Origin: Terrimicrobiaceae bacterium
Lineage (GTDB): Bacteria > Verrucomicrobiota > Verrucomicrobiia > Chthoniobacterales > Terrimicrobiaceae
Reading direction: 5' to 3'
Assembly: GCA_021463905.1 (NCBI GenBank)
Contig: JAJTZA010000014.1
Coordinates: 1 to 57,905 of the forward strand
DNA: 57,905 nucleotides
The notes below the pieces were generated by a model. It was not told the origin of the DNA and ran no database searches. It saw only the letters and a list, made by a program, of their open reading frames with translations. Positions 1 to 9,294 of this stretch are shown here, piece after piece. Position 1 is the first letter of the stretch, and every line of letters begins with the position of its first letter. A program made the translations under genes and the position numbers.

Positions 1-453
1 CAGTGGGCCACCGCCCAGTTGGAAGAGTATCTGCGCAAGGGATTCGTCATGGACGACGAACGCCTCAAGAACCCGCCGGGACCGGACGTACCAGATTACT
101 TCGACGAGTTGCTGGAGCGCATCCGCGACATCCGCGCGAGCAAACGCCGGGTGTATTTGCGGGTCCGGGAGATTCTGGCCCTCGCAGCGGATTACGCGCC
201 CGAGGAGAAGGAGACGCAGGCGGTCTTTCAGGTCGTGCAAAACAAGCTGCACTTTGCCGCGACCGGCAAGACGGCCCCGGAACTGATCGCCGGTCGCGCC
301 GACGCCGGGAAAGCCAACATGGGGCTGACGGCATGGAAGGGTGGCGTCGACCGCAAAGGGGCCAACACCCATGAGCACCACATTCGACAGCACCCAGCGA
401 TCTTTGCAGGAGTTCCTGCGCGATGTTCACTCCGGCAAGCTGAAAGAGGCTGA
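1..453 (+). pseudogene. RhuM-family protein remnant (5' end outside window, C-terminus lost)
   Basis: Frame 1 reads QWATAQLEEYLRKGFVMDDERLKNPPGPDVPDYFDELLERIRDIRASKRRVYLRVREI...VFQVVQNKLHFAATGKTAPELIAGRADAGKANMGLTAWKG, RhuM-like; similarity stops near 357 and is followed by unrelated residues to the stop. Confidence 0.7.
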
Positions 454-532
454 ACCAATGGCAATGAGAGAGAAGAAATGGATTGCTGGTTTTCGCTGCG
501 CAGGAAGCCGACAGGCAACTGGCTCGTTTTAA
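371..532 (+). pseudogene. DUF262-family (GmrSD-like) protein, N-terminal remnant only
   Basis: ATG at 371 reads MSTTFDSTQRSLQEFLRDVHSGKL, resembling the start of DUF262 proteins; similarity is lost after GKL (~442) and the frame stops at 532. Confidence 0.5.
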
Positions 533-1377
533 GCGTGGCTGTTGGTATCCGTGGTGTGCTGAGGTTCGGCGCGTGTGGCGGCGCGATGGTCTGCCGGGTC
601 GTCGTTGGGTGTGGATGGGCGGACGATCTCATAGGCCCGCAGGATTGCAGCGTGGCGATTGCCCACTCCGAATTTGTCAAAAATCGCGGCCACATGTCCT
701 TTGACGGTGGTCAGCGAAATCCCCAAAATGATGGAAATTTCGGAGTTGGATTTTCCGAGGAGGAGTAAGGCCAGGACGTCGGCCTGGCGGTGGGAGAATC
801 CGGCCCGCTCAAAAATTTCCGTTTCCACAGGGGTTTCACCAAGAGGGGGTGAGGCCAGCAGGCTTGCCAAACGATGCGCATTGTCGAAGAGCGGCTGGAG
901 CACCTCCATCCGACAGCGGAATGAGCGATCAAACGTCTTGCCGTCACGCTTTTCCATTCCAAGAAAAAACACCATTTCGTCATCGGAGGGCAGCAACATG
1001 GCCGCGTGATCCGATATCCCCGCCACCCGGAACCCTTCCTGGTAGATGGCCGACTGATAAAATTCCTCATCGCTGAGGAAATCGGATCGAAAAAACGGTT
1101 TGCCATTATTGACGGTCGGGTCGCAATTGAAACAGGGAAAGTCGGCCATGTGTTTCCCAAATCCCTCCAGCCCGGGAGCCATCTCCGGCAGGAACGGTTC
1201 AAACACGACTTCAAGCTGCCGCGTGGCCGGTGTGAAAGAAACGAAAGAGACCTGTTGGCAATCCAGTGTTGCACAGAGAATGTCCGCCACACGCCTTCGG
1301 AAGCTCGCCGGAGCCAAACCCGGAGCAAAAAGCGCCCGCATGTGAAGCGCAAGTGAGGACATCGCAAGACAGGACAT
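529..1377 (-). CDS. LuxR-family transcriptional regulator
   Basis: C-terminal LuxR HTH: FSHRQADVLALLLLGKSNSEISIILGISLTTVKGHVAAIFDKFGVGNRHAAI. Confidence 0.85.
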   Translation of the reverse strand: MSCLAMSSLALHMRALFAPGLAPASFRRRVADILCATLDCQQVSFVSFTPATRQLEVVFEPFLPEMAPGLEGFGKHMADFPCFNCDPTVNNGKPFFRSDFLSDEEFYQSAIYQEGFRVAGISDHAAMLLPSDDEMVFFLGMEKRDGKTFDRSFRCRMEVLQPLFDNAHRLASLLASPPLGETPVETEIFERAGFSHRQADVLALLLLGKSNSEISIILGISLTTVKGHVAAIFDKFGVGNRHAAILRAYEIVRPSTPNDDPADHRAATRAEPQHTTDTNSHA

Positions 1378-1446
1378 GAACCAAAAAGTCCTGATTTTTA
1401 TCAGCCTGTCAAGCCGGCAGCTCCAAAGCGCGATTTTACGGATGGT

Positions 1447-2397
1447 TCAGCCCGCCAGGGCTTTGACATGGGCCACGGCCGCCGAGGCGAGCGCGGCGGG
1501 ATTGTAGCCGCCCTCGAGGACCGAGACGATGCGTCCGGCACACCACGTTTCCGCAAGAGCAACGCTGCGACGGGTCAATTCGGCGTAAGTCTTATCCGTC
1601 CACTGCAGCCCGCCGATCGGATCGTTCTGATGAGCGTCAAAACCGGCGGAAATGAGAAAAAACTCCGGCTGAAAATCCGCCACAGCGGGCGCGATTTTTT
1701 TATCCCACGCGAGAAGGGCCTCCCTGCCTCCCGAGTTTTGCGGGAGCGGGAGGTTGAGAGTTGCTCCGGCTCCTGCGCCTTGCCCCTGTTCCCCGGCGGC
1801 ACCGGTGAACGGATAAATGCCGTGTTCATGCAATGAGATATAAAAGACATCCGGATCTTCCCGGAAAATGGCTTCGGTGCCATTGCCGTGGTGGACGTCC
1901 CAATCCACGATGACCACGCGCTGGCGGCCGTGGTGGATTTGCAGGTATCGGGCTGCGACGGCCACATGGTTAAAAATGCAAAATCCCATACCGAGGTCGG
2001 ATGTGGCGTGGTGCCCGGGCGGACGGACGGCACAAAAGGCCGAGGCCACCTCCCCCCGCATGACAAAATCTGTGGCGCTCAACACTGCTCCGCAGGCTTC
2101 GAGGGCGACGTCGTAACTCTCCGGGCAGAGGGGCGTATCGCCAGTACGAAGCTGATCGGCAAAGTTTTCGGCATCCTGACGCACGACATCCAAGTACCAG
2201 GAGGCGTGCGCCAGCAGGACTTCCTCGGTCGTGGCGATGCGTCCCGGGATTTTGACAAATGACGGCGGTAAATCCTCCAGTGCAGCACACAGCGCGCGGT
2301 AACGCGTGGCAGATTCCGGGTGGAACGGCCCGGTGTCGTGCCGCTCATAGCGGGCGTCAAAGTGGATGCCGGGCTGACGGTTTTTTTTGGTGCTCAT
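1447..2397 (-). CDS. Histone deacetylase family protein (AcuC/class II HDAC-like)
   Basis: Motifs CAVRPPGHHA, GFCIFNHVAVAARYL, VVIVDWDVHHGNGTEAIF, LISAGFDAHQNDPIGGL, LEGGYNPAAL. Confidence 0.93.
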   Translation of the reverse strand: MSTKKNRQPGIHFDARYERHDTGPFHPESATRYRALCAALEDLPPSFVKIPGRIATTEEVLLAHASWYLDVVRQDAENFADQLRTGDTPLCPESYDVALEACGAVLSATDFVMRGEVASAFCAVRPPGHHATSDLGMGFCIFNHVAVAARYLQIHHGRQRVVIVDWDVHHGNGTEAIFREDPDVFYISLHEHGIYPFTGAAGEQGQGAGAGATLNLPLPQNSGGREALLAWDKKIAPAVADFQPEFFLISAGFDAHQNDPIGGLQWTDKTYAELTRRSVALAETWCAGRIVSVLEGGYNPAALASAAVAHVKALAG

Positions 2398-4274
2398 TCC
2401 GGACAGAGGATCCGTTTCTTTTTCAAAAATTGTCTGCGGGATTGCAGGATGCCGACCAGCGGGATGCGGAACTCCTCCTCTCCATCCTCAGCGGTCGCGC
2501 TCCGCCCGCCCACCGCACGGAAGAGTTTTTTCATCGCATAATTTTCGGAAAGCACATTAGCCCAGAAGGTCTTCACCTGGCGTTTGTGGGCGACCTGCGC
2601 GAGTTTCCCCAGGAGGAACCCCCCCATGCCGAGATGTCGGAACTCCTCGTGGACAACAAAGGCGACCTCGGCGGATTGTCCGTCGGGGTCGAGGTAATAG
2701 CGTCCGATGGCCCGGAGTTCCTGACGTCCATGCGCTTCCTCAAACAGTCCGAAGGCCAAATCCTTTCGTTGGTCCACAGCCACCAGTTTGTAAGCCGATT
2801 CGCCGGTCATGCGGTTGCGGCGGTAGCCGTAGCGCAGCCGGACGGTTTCCTCATCATGCGAATAAAAGAACTCCTGAATCGAGCGCATGTCGCTCGGTGA
2901 CAAGGGTCGGAGCAAAAACCGCTGTTTGTGGAATTGAATCCATGCGCTCTCGATTCCATCGTCCGAGACCAGGGGGGCAGGCGGCGGTGTGGTAAAGTAT
3001 TTGGGCAACCAGCCCTTCTCTCGTGCGCCGGCCAGCAGGCCCTCGCGGTGATCCGGGTGGGCGATTTCCACCAATCGCGCCACGCGCTCACGGATGCTCC
3101 GTCCGTGCAGGCTGGCCACTCCATACTCGGTGACCACATAGTGAACGTCGCCGCGTCCGGTGCAGACCCCGCTGCCAACCTCGAGATCCGCGACAATACG
3201 CGAATGACCGCCTTCATCGGATGTCGAAGTGAGTGCGATGATTGGACGCCCCTCTTTGCTGCGCCCTGCTCCACGCACAAAATCCTGCAAGGCGCCGATG
3301 CCTCCATAAAAGCGATGCCCGCTTGAATCCCGCACCACCTGTCCGGTGAGGTCAATCTCGCGCGCTCCATTGATCGAAACCATCCGGTCATTCCGGGCAA
3401 TGCGGCCCGGGTGGTAAACCCACTCGCTGGAGTGCATCTCGAAGTCAGCATTCTCATGGACAAACCGGTAGAGCCTGCGACTGCCCATCACATGGCTGGC
3501 AATGATTTTTCCAGGGCGAAAGGATTTTCTCGTTCCATCGGCGGCTCCGCATTGCACCAGCTCCATCAGCGCATCGTTAAACAATCCGGTGTGGATGCCC
3601 AGGTGATGGTGATTTTTGAGGGCACGGGCCACGGCGTGGGGTGTGTTGCCCAGCCCAAGCTGAAGGGTGGCACCGTCTTCGATCAACTGCGCGGCATAAC
3701 GTCCGATCCGGGTGTGGCGGTCATCGGTCTCCGGCTTCTTGGCCTCGGGAAGGTCGGCCACGCACTCAATCGCAAACGCGATCTTGCGCACAGATATTCT
3801 GGAATCGCCGTGGGTTCTCGGCATCTTCGGATTCATCTGCGCCACCACCACCCGCGCACAATCCACCGCAGAGCGCACCACATCCACGCTAACCCCCAGC
3901 GAACAGTAGCCATCCGCATCCGGCGGACTCACCTGGATCAGGGCCACATCCAAAGGCAGGGGGCCGCAGCGAAACAGCGAGGCCACCTCGGAAAGCGGGC
4001 AGGGCGTGTAATCGGCCTGACCGCGCTCAACGGCTTCGCGCAAGGGACGGGTGAGAAAGAACGAGTTGGTGCGGAGTACACCATCATACCGGACATCAAT
4101 CCAGGGTGATTCCCCCAGTCCATAAATGTGGACGATCTCCACGTCCTTGAACTGCTCCGCAGAAGCAAGAAACGAATCCACCAGCGCAAAGGGCACAGAA
4201 GCACCCCCGCCGATAAACACCCGCCCTCCAGGCGGGACAATGCGTGACCAGTCTTCGGGTGAAAGCATTTTCAT
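2394..4274 (-). CDS. Acetyl-CoA hydrolase/transferase (4-hydroxybutyrate CoA-transferase-like) fused to C-terminal GNAT acetyltransferase
   Basis: N-terminal CoA-transferase region (LQLGLGNTPHAVARAL, GGIGALQDFVRGAGRSKEGRPIIAL, VVTEYGVASLHGRSIRERVARLVEIAHPDHREGLL) followed by GNAT region (LRPLSPSDMRSIQEFFY...VAFVVHEEFRHLGMGGFLLGKLAQVA). 4-nt ATGA overlap with the HDAC gene. Confidence 0.88.
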   Translation of the reverse strand: MKMLSPEDWSRIVPPGGRVFIGGGASVPFALVDSFLASAEQFKDVEIVHIYGLGESPWIDVRYDGVLRTNSFFLTRPLREAVERGQADYTPCPLSEVASLFRCGPLPLDVALIQVSPPDADGYCSLGVSVDVVRSAVDCARVVVAQMNPKMPRTHGDSRISVRKIAFAIECVADLPEAKKPETDDRHTRIGRYAAQLIEDGATLQLGLGNTPHAVARALKNHHHLGIHTGLFNDALMELVQCGAADGTRKSFRPGKIIASHVMGSRRLYRFVHENADFEMHSSEWVYHPGRIARNDRMVSINGAREIDLTGQVVRDSSGHRFYGGIGALQDFVRGAGRSKEGRPIIALTSTSDEGGHSRIVADLEVGSGVCTGRGDVHYVVTEYGVASLHGRSIRERVARLVEIAHPDHREGLLAGAREKGWLPKYFTTPPPAPLVSDDGIESAWIQFHKQRFLLRPLSPSDMRSIQEFFYSHDEETVRLRYGYRRNRMTGESAYKLVAVDQRKDLAFGLFEEAHGRQELRAIGRYYLDPDGQSAEVAFVVHEEFRHLGMGGFLLGKLAQVAHKRQVKTFWANVLSENYAMKKLFRAVGGRSATAEDGEEEFRIPLVGILQSRRQFLKKKRILCPE

Positions 4275-4340
4275 CGCGGCGAAAAAATCCCGATCAAGTG
4301 TGGCCGGTTCCCTCCGTTTTGGAAAGGAAAGTACGGTGGT

Positions 4341-7300
4341 TCACGTGCGCGCGGGGGCGGCGCATTCCTCATCCAGGCGCGCATAGTGAAACCAATGCGA
4401 AGGCGCGGCTGCGAAGGCCGGCACCAGAGCGGAGGCAATTTCCCGTGTGAAGTGTTCGAGAGTCGCGCGTTTTCCGGACTCCAGCCATCGCGGCTCGATC
4501 CAGGCCAACGCCTCCATCCGAAACTTTCCGTCGGGCTGTCTCGAAGCCGCCACAGGAATGATCGGACATTTCCCCAAAAGAGCCAGCAGAACCGGGCCGG
4601 TGGAAAAAGGCATCTCCCCGTGCGGCAATGGAACAACCACGGCATTTTCATCATGGGGACGATCAGCCACCGAGGCGACAAATGCCCCTTCATTCAATCG
4701 CCGAACGATTTCCACGGCAGAGAATGAGCTGTTGCCCACCACGAGCGTTTCCACCCCCCAACGGGCGCGAAACGCGGCCCGCCACCCGGTCAGTTCCTCA
4801 GTAGGCTCGGGCAGGGTCAGCGCCACCACAGGAAAACCCATCTGTGCCATCATCAGACCGCCAATTTCAAAAAACCCAAAATGGCCGCTGACCAAAATGC
4901 ACCCTCTTCCTTCACTGCGTGCACGATCCAGGAGATCCAATCCGCAACGCTGACCGATCAGCGCGGTTACATCAGAGGGTTTCTCGAGCTGAGCCAGTCT
5001 CCCGTAGAGAGAAAAGCATTCCGCCTGGTTGATGAAGAGCTGGCATGCGGTTCTGAAGGTGGCGGATTGGGGGTCGAGCAAGGCCAGGTTGTGCCGCACC
5101 GCTTTGAGGGTTGCGGGGTGGGTGAGAGCATAAAACAAGCCGAGAGTGCGGGAGACCACCCATGCGCCCGGAGCCCCAAAAACCTTCCAACAAAAAAGGA
5201 TCCACTCGAAGCTTCCGCGCTGATACAGCCGCCGGTAGAACGCTCTCTCGCGGTAGTCCGCCGTCCGACCCAGCAGGTAAAGCGGCGGCAGGAGAATCAG
5301 ACACGCGAAGACGGCGGCAATCACCCCCAAGTCCATCACCAACCCAAAGTTTTGCAGCGCGGGCTGGCCGGTCAACATGGGCGCTCCAAAACCGATGCAG
5401 GCACTCAGGCCGGTGAGGAGCACTGGTGCCGCCAGATGATCGTATGTGGTCCGCAGGTCGCCATGCTGGTGCTCGAGCGCGAGAAGAATATGCAGGCTGT
5501 AATCCACCACCAGCCCGAAGAGCAGGGGCATGCTAATCAGGGAAATCGGCGTCAACCGCGCACCCGTCACCCGAAGCAGACCGATAAACAGCGAGAGGGA
5601 GAGAGCCAGGGCGAGGAGATTGAGAGCCACCAGTCGGGCGGAGCGGTGGACGAGGAAGCAGAGCACGACAATCCCCCCGAGGATGGCAAGGCCCAATGTC
5701 CCAAAGTCCTGTTGAGCGATTGAGGTGACTTCGCTGGTGAGCGAGACCCAGCTTACCGGAAGGACCTCGACATTGCGGATGCTGGTTTCGAGTCCATCCG
5801 GAGGCACCGGCCGCTGAGCCGCACCGGAGACCCTGACCACAGCAAACACTCCACGCGCGTCACGGCCCGCCATCGTGGAGGTCACATCAGCAATGGCGGC
5901 AAAGGGGTCTTTCTCGCCGCGTTTGAGAGCATCGAGGGTGGCGGCCAGTTGGAGGGTCGGGCCGGACCATTCCTCGCCCAGGTTTGCGGCGGTGAAGGCA
6001 CCCTGCAGGGTGCGGACGCTCTCCGGTGGCCAGAGGGCGATGTTTTGGGTGGCGTTGGTTTCGCTGGGCACCCGCCATGCCGGATTGGCCGCAGCAGGGT
6101 TCACCTTGTGAGCCAGCACCGTGGCCGCCTCGCGAAGCGCATCAAAGGAAGGCCCGCGCAGCAGATACACAGCGTCCCCCTCCGACGGGTCCACGGTTGA
6201 GAGCCACTGCTGGCCGGTAAAGGCGTCACTGCCCACCGGTCGGAGCGCGGAAAGATCGGGATTGTAGAGCCGGTCGTGTCGCGCCCACGGACGCGTCGCC
6301 ACTCCGGCCAACAACGCGACCAGCGCAAACACGACCAACCCGGCACGGTGACGCATGATCCAACGCGAGGCGCGTCCACTCGCCCGAAAAATCACGGGGG
6401 GGGCGTTGGGAGGATTGGCTCGCAACACATCCCGCAGGAGCCATGTGGCAAAAAGCGCGGATGTGAGCAATCCGACGCCGACCAATACGGCGAGCTGGCG
6501 GAGAGCGGGGAAGGAGGAAAATGCCAGCAGGAGGAACGAGAAGGCGGTGACGATGGCGCTGAACCAGATGCTGCGTCGCAGCGTGCGCCAGACGCCCCTG
6601 TCCCCGCGGTGCGGCGCCGCGAAGTGGTGATAAACGAGGATGCTGTAGTCCATGCTCACGCCGAGGAGGATCGAGGCAAAACCGATGCTGATGACATTGA
6701 GTCCGCCATAAAGGACGAGCGCCACCGCGATGCCACTGAGCATGGCCAGCACTTGAAAAAACATGATCCACCCGAGGGGGCGCAGGGTTCGGTAAAACGC
6801 ATAGAATGTGCCCGCCAGCAATATCATGGCCGTAGCCACCATCAGAAGCATGTCGCCGCGCATCCGGCGGGAAATCTCCGCATGAAACACCGGAGCACCG
6901 GTCAGCAACACCTTCCCTCGATCCGATTTCTCCAATGCCGCATCCAGGGAGGACTGCAGTCCACCCACGAACGCGTTCGCTTGGGATGTGGTCGCCAGCG
7001 GGTGATCGGGGCTGATGCGCAGGAAGCCGGCGGATTCCGGCATCCCGCTGGTGGTTTCGGTGTCATCGGTTTCCGGGAGCAGGCCGAGCGGGTCAAACTG
7101 CATCTGGAGGATTTCCGCAGGGTCCACGGCTCCGGACAGCCGCGAGGGGATGCTCGAAAGCCGTTCGTACGCCTGCCCGGGACTCACGGCCTCCGCAACC
7201 GGCGAAAAAATCTCCGGGGGCGCATTGATCAAAACCCATGCGGCAAACGCGCCAAGGTTTTGCATAAAGGTCTCCTGGGGTGCAACCACCTTCCGGACAC

Positions 7301-7565
7301 CCTGGGTGGACGCAAGCGCGGTGCGCGCTGTTTCCAGGAGCTGTGCCCGCTCCGTGACAGGCAGCGAGGGATCCGCCACCGCAAAAACATCATCTTCACC
7401 AATCGCCAGCCCGGTGAATTCGATGATGCCCCGCACGCTGGGTAGGGAGGGAGGCAGCGTGGGAAGCAGCTCGGTTTGCAATTTCGCCGTGGTCGCCCCC
7501 CAAATGCCCACGACAATCACAACGGCCAAAAAGGCGGCGGTCAGAGGCGTGCGGAGCAGGATCAT
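4341..7565 (-). CDS. MMPL/RND-type exporter fused to a C-terminal LpxL/HtrB-like acyltransferase domain
   Basis: Multi-TM region with RND/MMPL features (GVSMDYSILVYHHF, FGLVVDYSLHILLALEH), then an acyltransferase-like domain (GCILVSGHFGFFEIGGLMMAQMGFPVVALTL...VASVADRPHDENAVVVPLPHGEMPFSTGPVLLAL). Confidence 0.85.
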   Translation of the reverse strand: MILLRTPLTAAFLAVVIVVGIWGATTAKLQTELLPTLPPSLPSVRGIIEFTGLAIGEDDVFAVADPSLPVTERAQLLETARTALASTQGVRKVVAPQETFMQNLGAFAAWVLINAPPEIFSPVAEAVSPGQAYERLSSIPSRLSGAVDPAEILQMQFDPLGLLPETDDTETTSGMPESAGFLRISPDHPLATTSQANAFVGGLQSSLDAALEKSDRGKVLLTGAPVFHAEISRRMRGDMLLMVATAMILLAGTFYAFYRTLRPLGWIMFFQVLAMLSGIAVALVLYGGLNVISIGFASILLGVSMDYSILVYHHFAAPHRGDRGVWRTLRRSIWFSAIVTAFSFLLLAFSSFPALRQLAVLVGVGLLTSALFATWLLRDVLRANPPNAPPVIFRASGRASRWIMRHRAGLVVFALVALLAGVATRPWARHDRLYNPDLSALRPVGSDAFTGQQWLSTVDPSEGDAVYLLRGPSFDALREAATVLAHKVNPAAANPAWRVPSETNATQNIALWPPESVRTLQGAFTAANLGEEWSGPTLQLAATLDALKRGEKDPFAAIADVTSTMAGRDARGVFAVVRVSGAAQRPVPPDGLETSIRNVEVLPVSWVSLTSEVTSIAQQDFGTLGLAILGGIVVLCFLVHRSARLVALNLLALALSLSLFIGLLRVTGARLTPISLISMPLLFGLVVDYSLHILLALEHQHGDLRTTYDHLAAPVLLTGLSACIGFGAPMLTGQPALQNFGLVMDLGVIAAVFACLILLPPLYLLGRTADYRERAFYRRLYQRGSFEWILFCWKVFGAPGAWVVSRTLGLFYALTHPATLKAVRHNLALLDPQSATFRTACQLFINQAECFSLYGRLAQLEKPSDVTALIGQRCGLDLLDRARSEGRGCILVSGHFGFFEIGGLMMAQMGFPVVALTLPEPTEELTGWRAAFRARWGVETLVVGNSSFSAVEIVRRLNEGAFVASVADRPHDENAVVVPLPHGEMPFSTGPVLLALLGKCPIIPVAASRQPDGKFRMEALAWIEPRWLESGKRATLEHFTREIASALVPAFAAAPSHWFHYARLDEECAAPART

Positions 7566-7590
7566 GCCGGCGTATTCAGGGGGTCGCCAT

Positions 7591-8877
7591 TTAACGCAGT
7601 GACCGGATCACCGGGACGATGCGGATCATTTCTTGCAGTCGGCAGAGGCAGCGGAAGACCCACAGGCGGAGGCGGTCGGCGATGCCCAGCGTTGTTTCTC
7701 CGCCGACCAGTCGCCCGATGCTTTTCGGGATACCCAGAAGCGGTGCCGGACTCATAAAGACCTCGAACCCTCCTGTGGTGTAAAAGAGGCGGATGATTTT
7801 TGAATAGTGGCGCATCCAACAGGCCATCTCCCGTGTGTAGCCGGCTTGCTCGGAGGGACTCAACGCCCGGCCACCTGCCTCGGCCTTGAGGAGTGCCCCG
7901 GCAGCGCGCAGTCCCGACTTGAACGCCAACGTCACCCCGGAAGAAAAAACCGGATCCAGAAATCCCGCCGCGTCTCCCGTTAAAAGAATCCTCGAAGCCG
8001 CAAATGAGGAAAACCTCCAACTGTAATCGCCGGTGGCCACCAGCGGCGCGACCGCGCGCGCCCGCGCCAGCCTCCGTTGCGCCTCCGATGACTCCTCCAC
8101 CACCTTGCGAAAAACCACCTCCAGTTTCTGCCTGGAGCCAGAGGCCGCTTGCGCGTTGACCATGGCAGTGGGGACAACCACCCCAACCGAGGTCCTGCCA
8201 TCCGCCAGCGGAATAAACCAGAACCAGGCCTCCCGGAGGCGGACGATGGCAATGTGACCCGCCGCTTTGCCCGTATTGCGTTCGACGCCCTCAAAGTGGC
8301 CGTAGATGGCCACCCGGCGGCTCGGCAGGGTTTGCGAGCGACGAAACCCAATGCGCGCGCCCGCGAAGGCAGAGCGACCACTCGCATCAATGACCCACCG
8401 CGCTCCGATACTCCCCTCACCCTCCAGCCCGGAATAGGTGAGCCGCATGTCCTCCGTATTGGGGTCTTTCAGCCCGGTCACCCGCGTCTGTTCGAGCACT
8501 TCACAACCCTGCTCAGCGGCGTGATCCAGCAGCAGACGGTCGAAACTGGCCCGATCCACTTGAAAGGAATACTCGCGCTCCCTGCCGAGGCTCTGCTTGA
8601 ACCAGAAGCGGTGGGTGCGCGAACCGTCCCCCGAGCAAAAATCCGCTCCATACTTGCGCAAGTAGCCGGCATTTTCGAGTTTGTCCCATACCCCCAACTC
8701 CCGGAGTGCATCATTGCCATGCGGCAGAAGGGACTCGCCAATACAAAATCGCGGGAATTTGTCTTTCTCGAAAATCGTGACCCGCAACCCCGCGCGCGCC
8801 AGCGGAATGCCCGCCGCCACCCCGGACGGACCGCCACCAATGATGGCCACATCGGTTGTTCGATGACCAGTGCCCAT
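7591..8877 (-). CDS. NAD(P)/FAD-dependent oxidoreductase, tryptophan-halogenase/geranylgeranyl-reductase-like
   Basis: VAIIGGGPSGVAAGIPLARAGLRVTIFEKDKFPRFCIGESLLP; FWFIPLADGRTSVGVVV; LLTGDAAGFLDPVFSSGV. Start placed at the ATG at 8877. Confidence 0.88.
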   Translation of the reverse strand: MGTGHRTTDVAIIGGGPSGVAAGIPLARAGLRVTIFEKDKFPRFCIGESLLPHGNDALRELGVWDKLENAGYLRKYGADFCSGDGSRTHRFWFKQSLGREREYSFQVDRASFDRLLLDHAAEQGCEVLEQTRVTGLKDPNTEDMRLTYSGLEGEGSIGARWVIDASGRSAFAGARIGFRRSQTLPSRRVAIYGHFEGVERNTGKAAGHIAIVRLREAWFWFIPLADGRTSVGVVVPTAMVNAQAASGSRQKLEVVFRKVVEESSEAQRRLARARAVAPLVATGDYSWRFSSFAASRILLTGDAAGFLDPVFSSGVTLAFKSGLRAAGALLKAEAGGRALSPSEQAGYTREMACWMRHYSKIIRLFYTTGGFEVFMSPAPLLGIPKSIGRLVGGETTLGIADRLRLWVFRCLCRLQEMIRIVPVIRSLR

Positions 8878-8881
8878 GCGG

Positions 8882-9157
8882 TTACGAGAGTTCGGGTGTT
8901 GTGCGCTGACGCAAAATATGATCGCGCAGCGTGCTAAGGCTTTGGAGGGCCTCCCGCGCCGTTGTTGCGTTGGAAATGGCCACCCCGTATTCCTTTTCCA
9001 CGGCAACGGTCATTTGGAGCGCGTCAATGGAATCCAACCCCAAGCCCTCCGGCCCAAAAAGCGGGGTCTCTTCCTCGATCTCTTCCGGGGAAACCTGCAG
9101 CATACAATTGGTCATCAGCATTTCCCTGAGACGCTCAAACGTCACGCCTTCCATCAT
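8882..9157 (-). CDS. Acyl carrier protein
   Basis: Phosphopantetheine attachment motif EGLGLDSIDALQMTVAVEKEYGV in a ~90-aa acidic protein; start MMEGVTFERLREML at ~9157. Confidence 0.85.
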   Translation of the reverse strand: MMEGVTFERLREMLMTNCMLQVSPEEIEEETPLFGPEGLGLDSIDALQMTVAVEKEYGVAISNATTAREALQSLSTLRDHILRQRTTPELS

Positions 9158-9294
9158 ACGTGCGGCATTTCTAGCGGAGAGAGGCTTTCGAGTAAAGTGC
9201 CTTTGCGCAGACCCACAGAAACCGGACGTGCTGAGTTCCCCTGCGGATCGGTCGCGGGAGTGGGGCATTTGTGAACTGCGGATGCGCGGAGGGG

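Noticed and set aside
6276-7445. 389-aa plus-strand ORF
   Set aside because: Antisense to the MMPL coding region; composition is R/H/Q/G-rich as expected from the complement of a high-GC gene, no recognisable domain.
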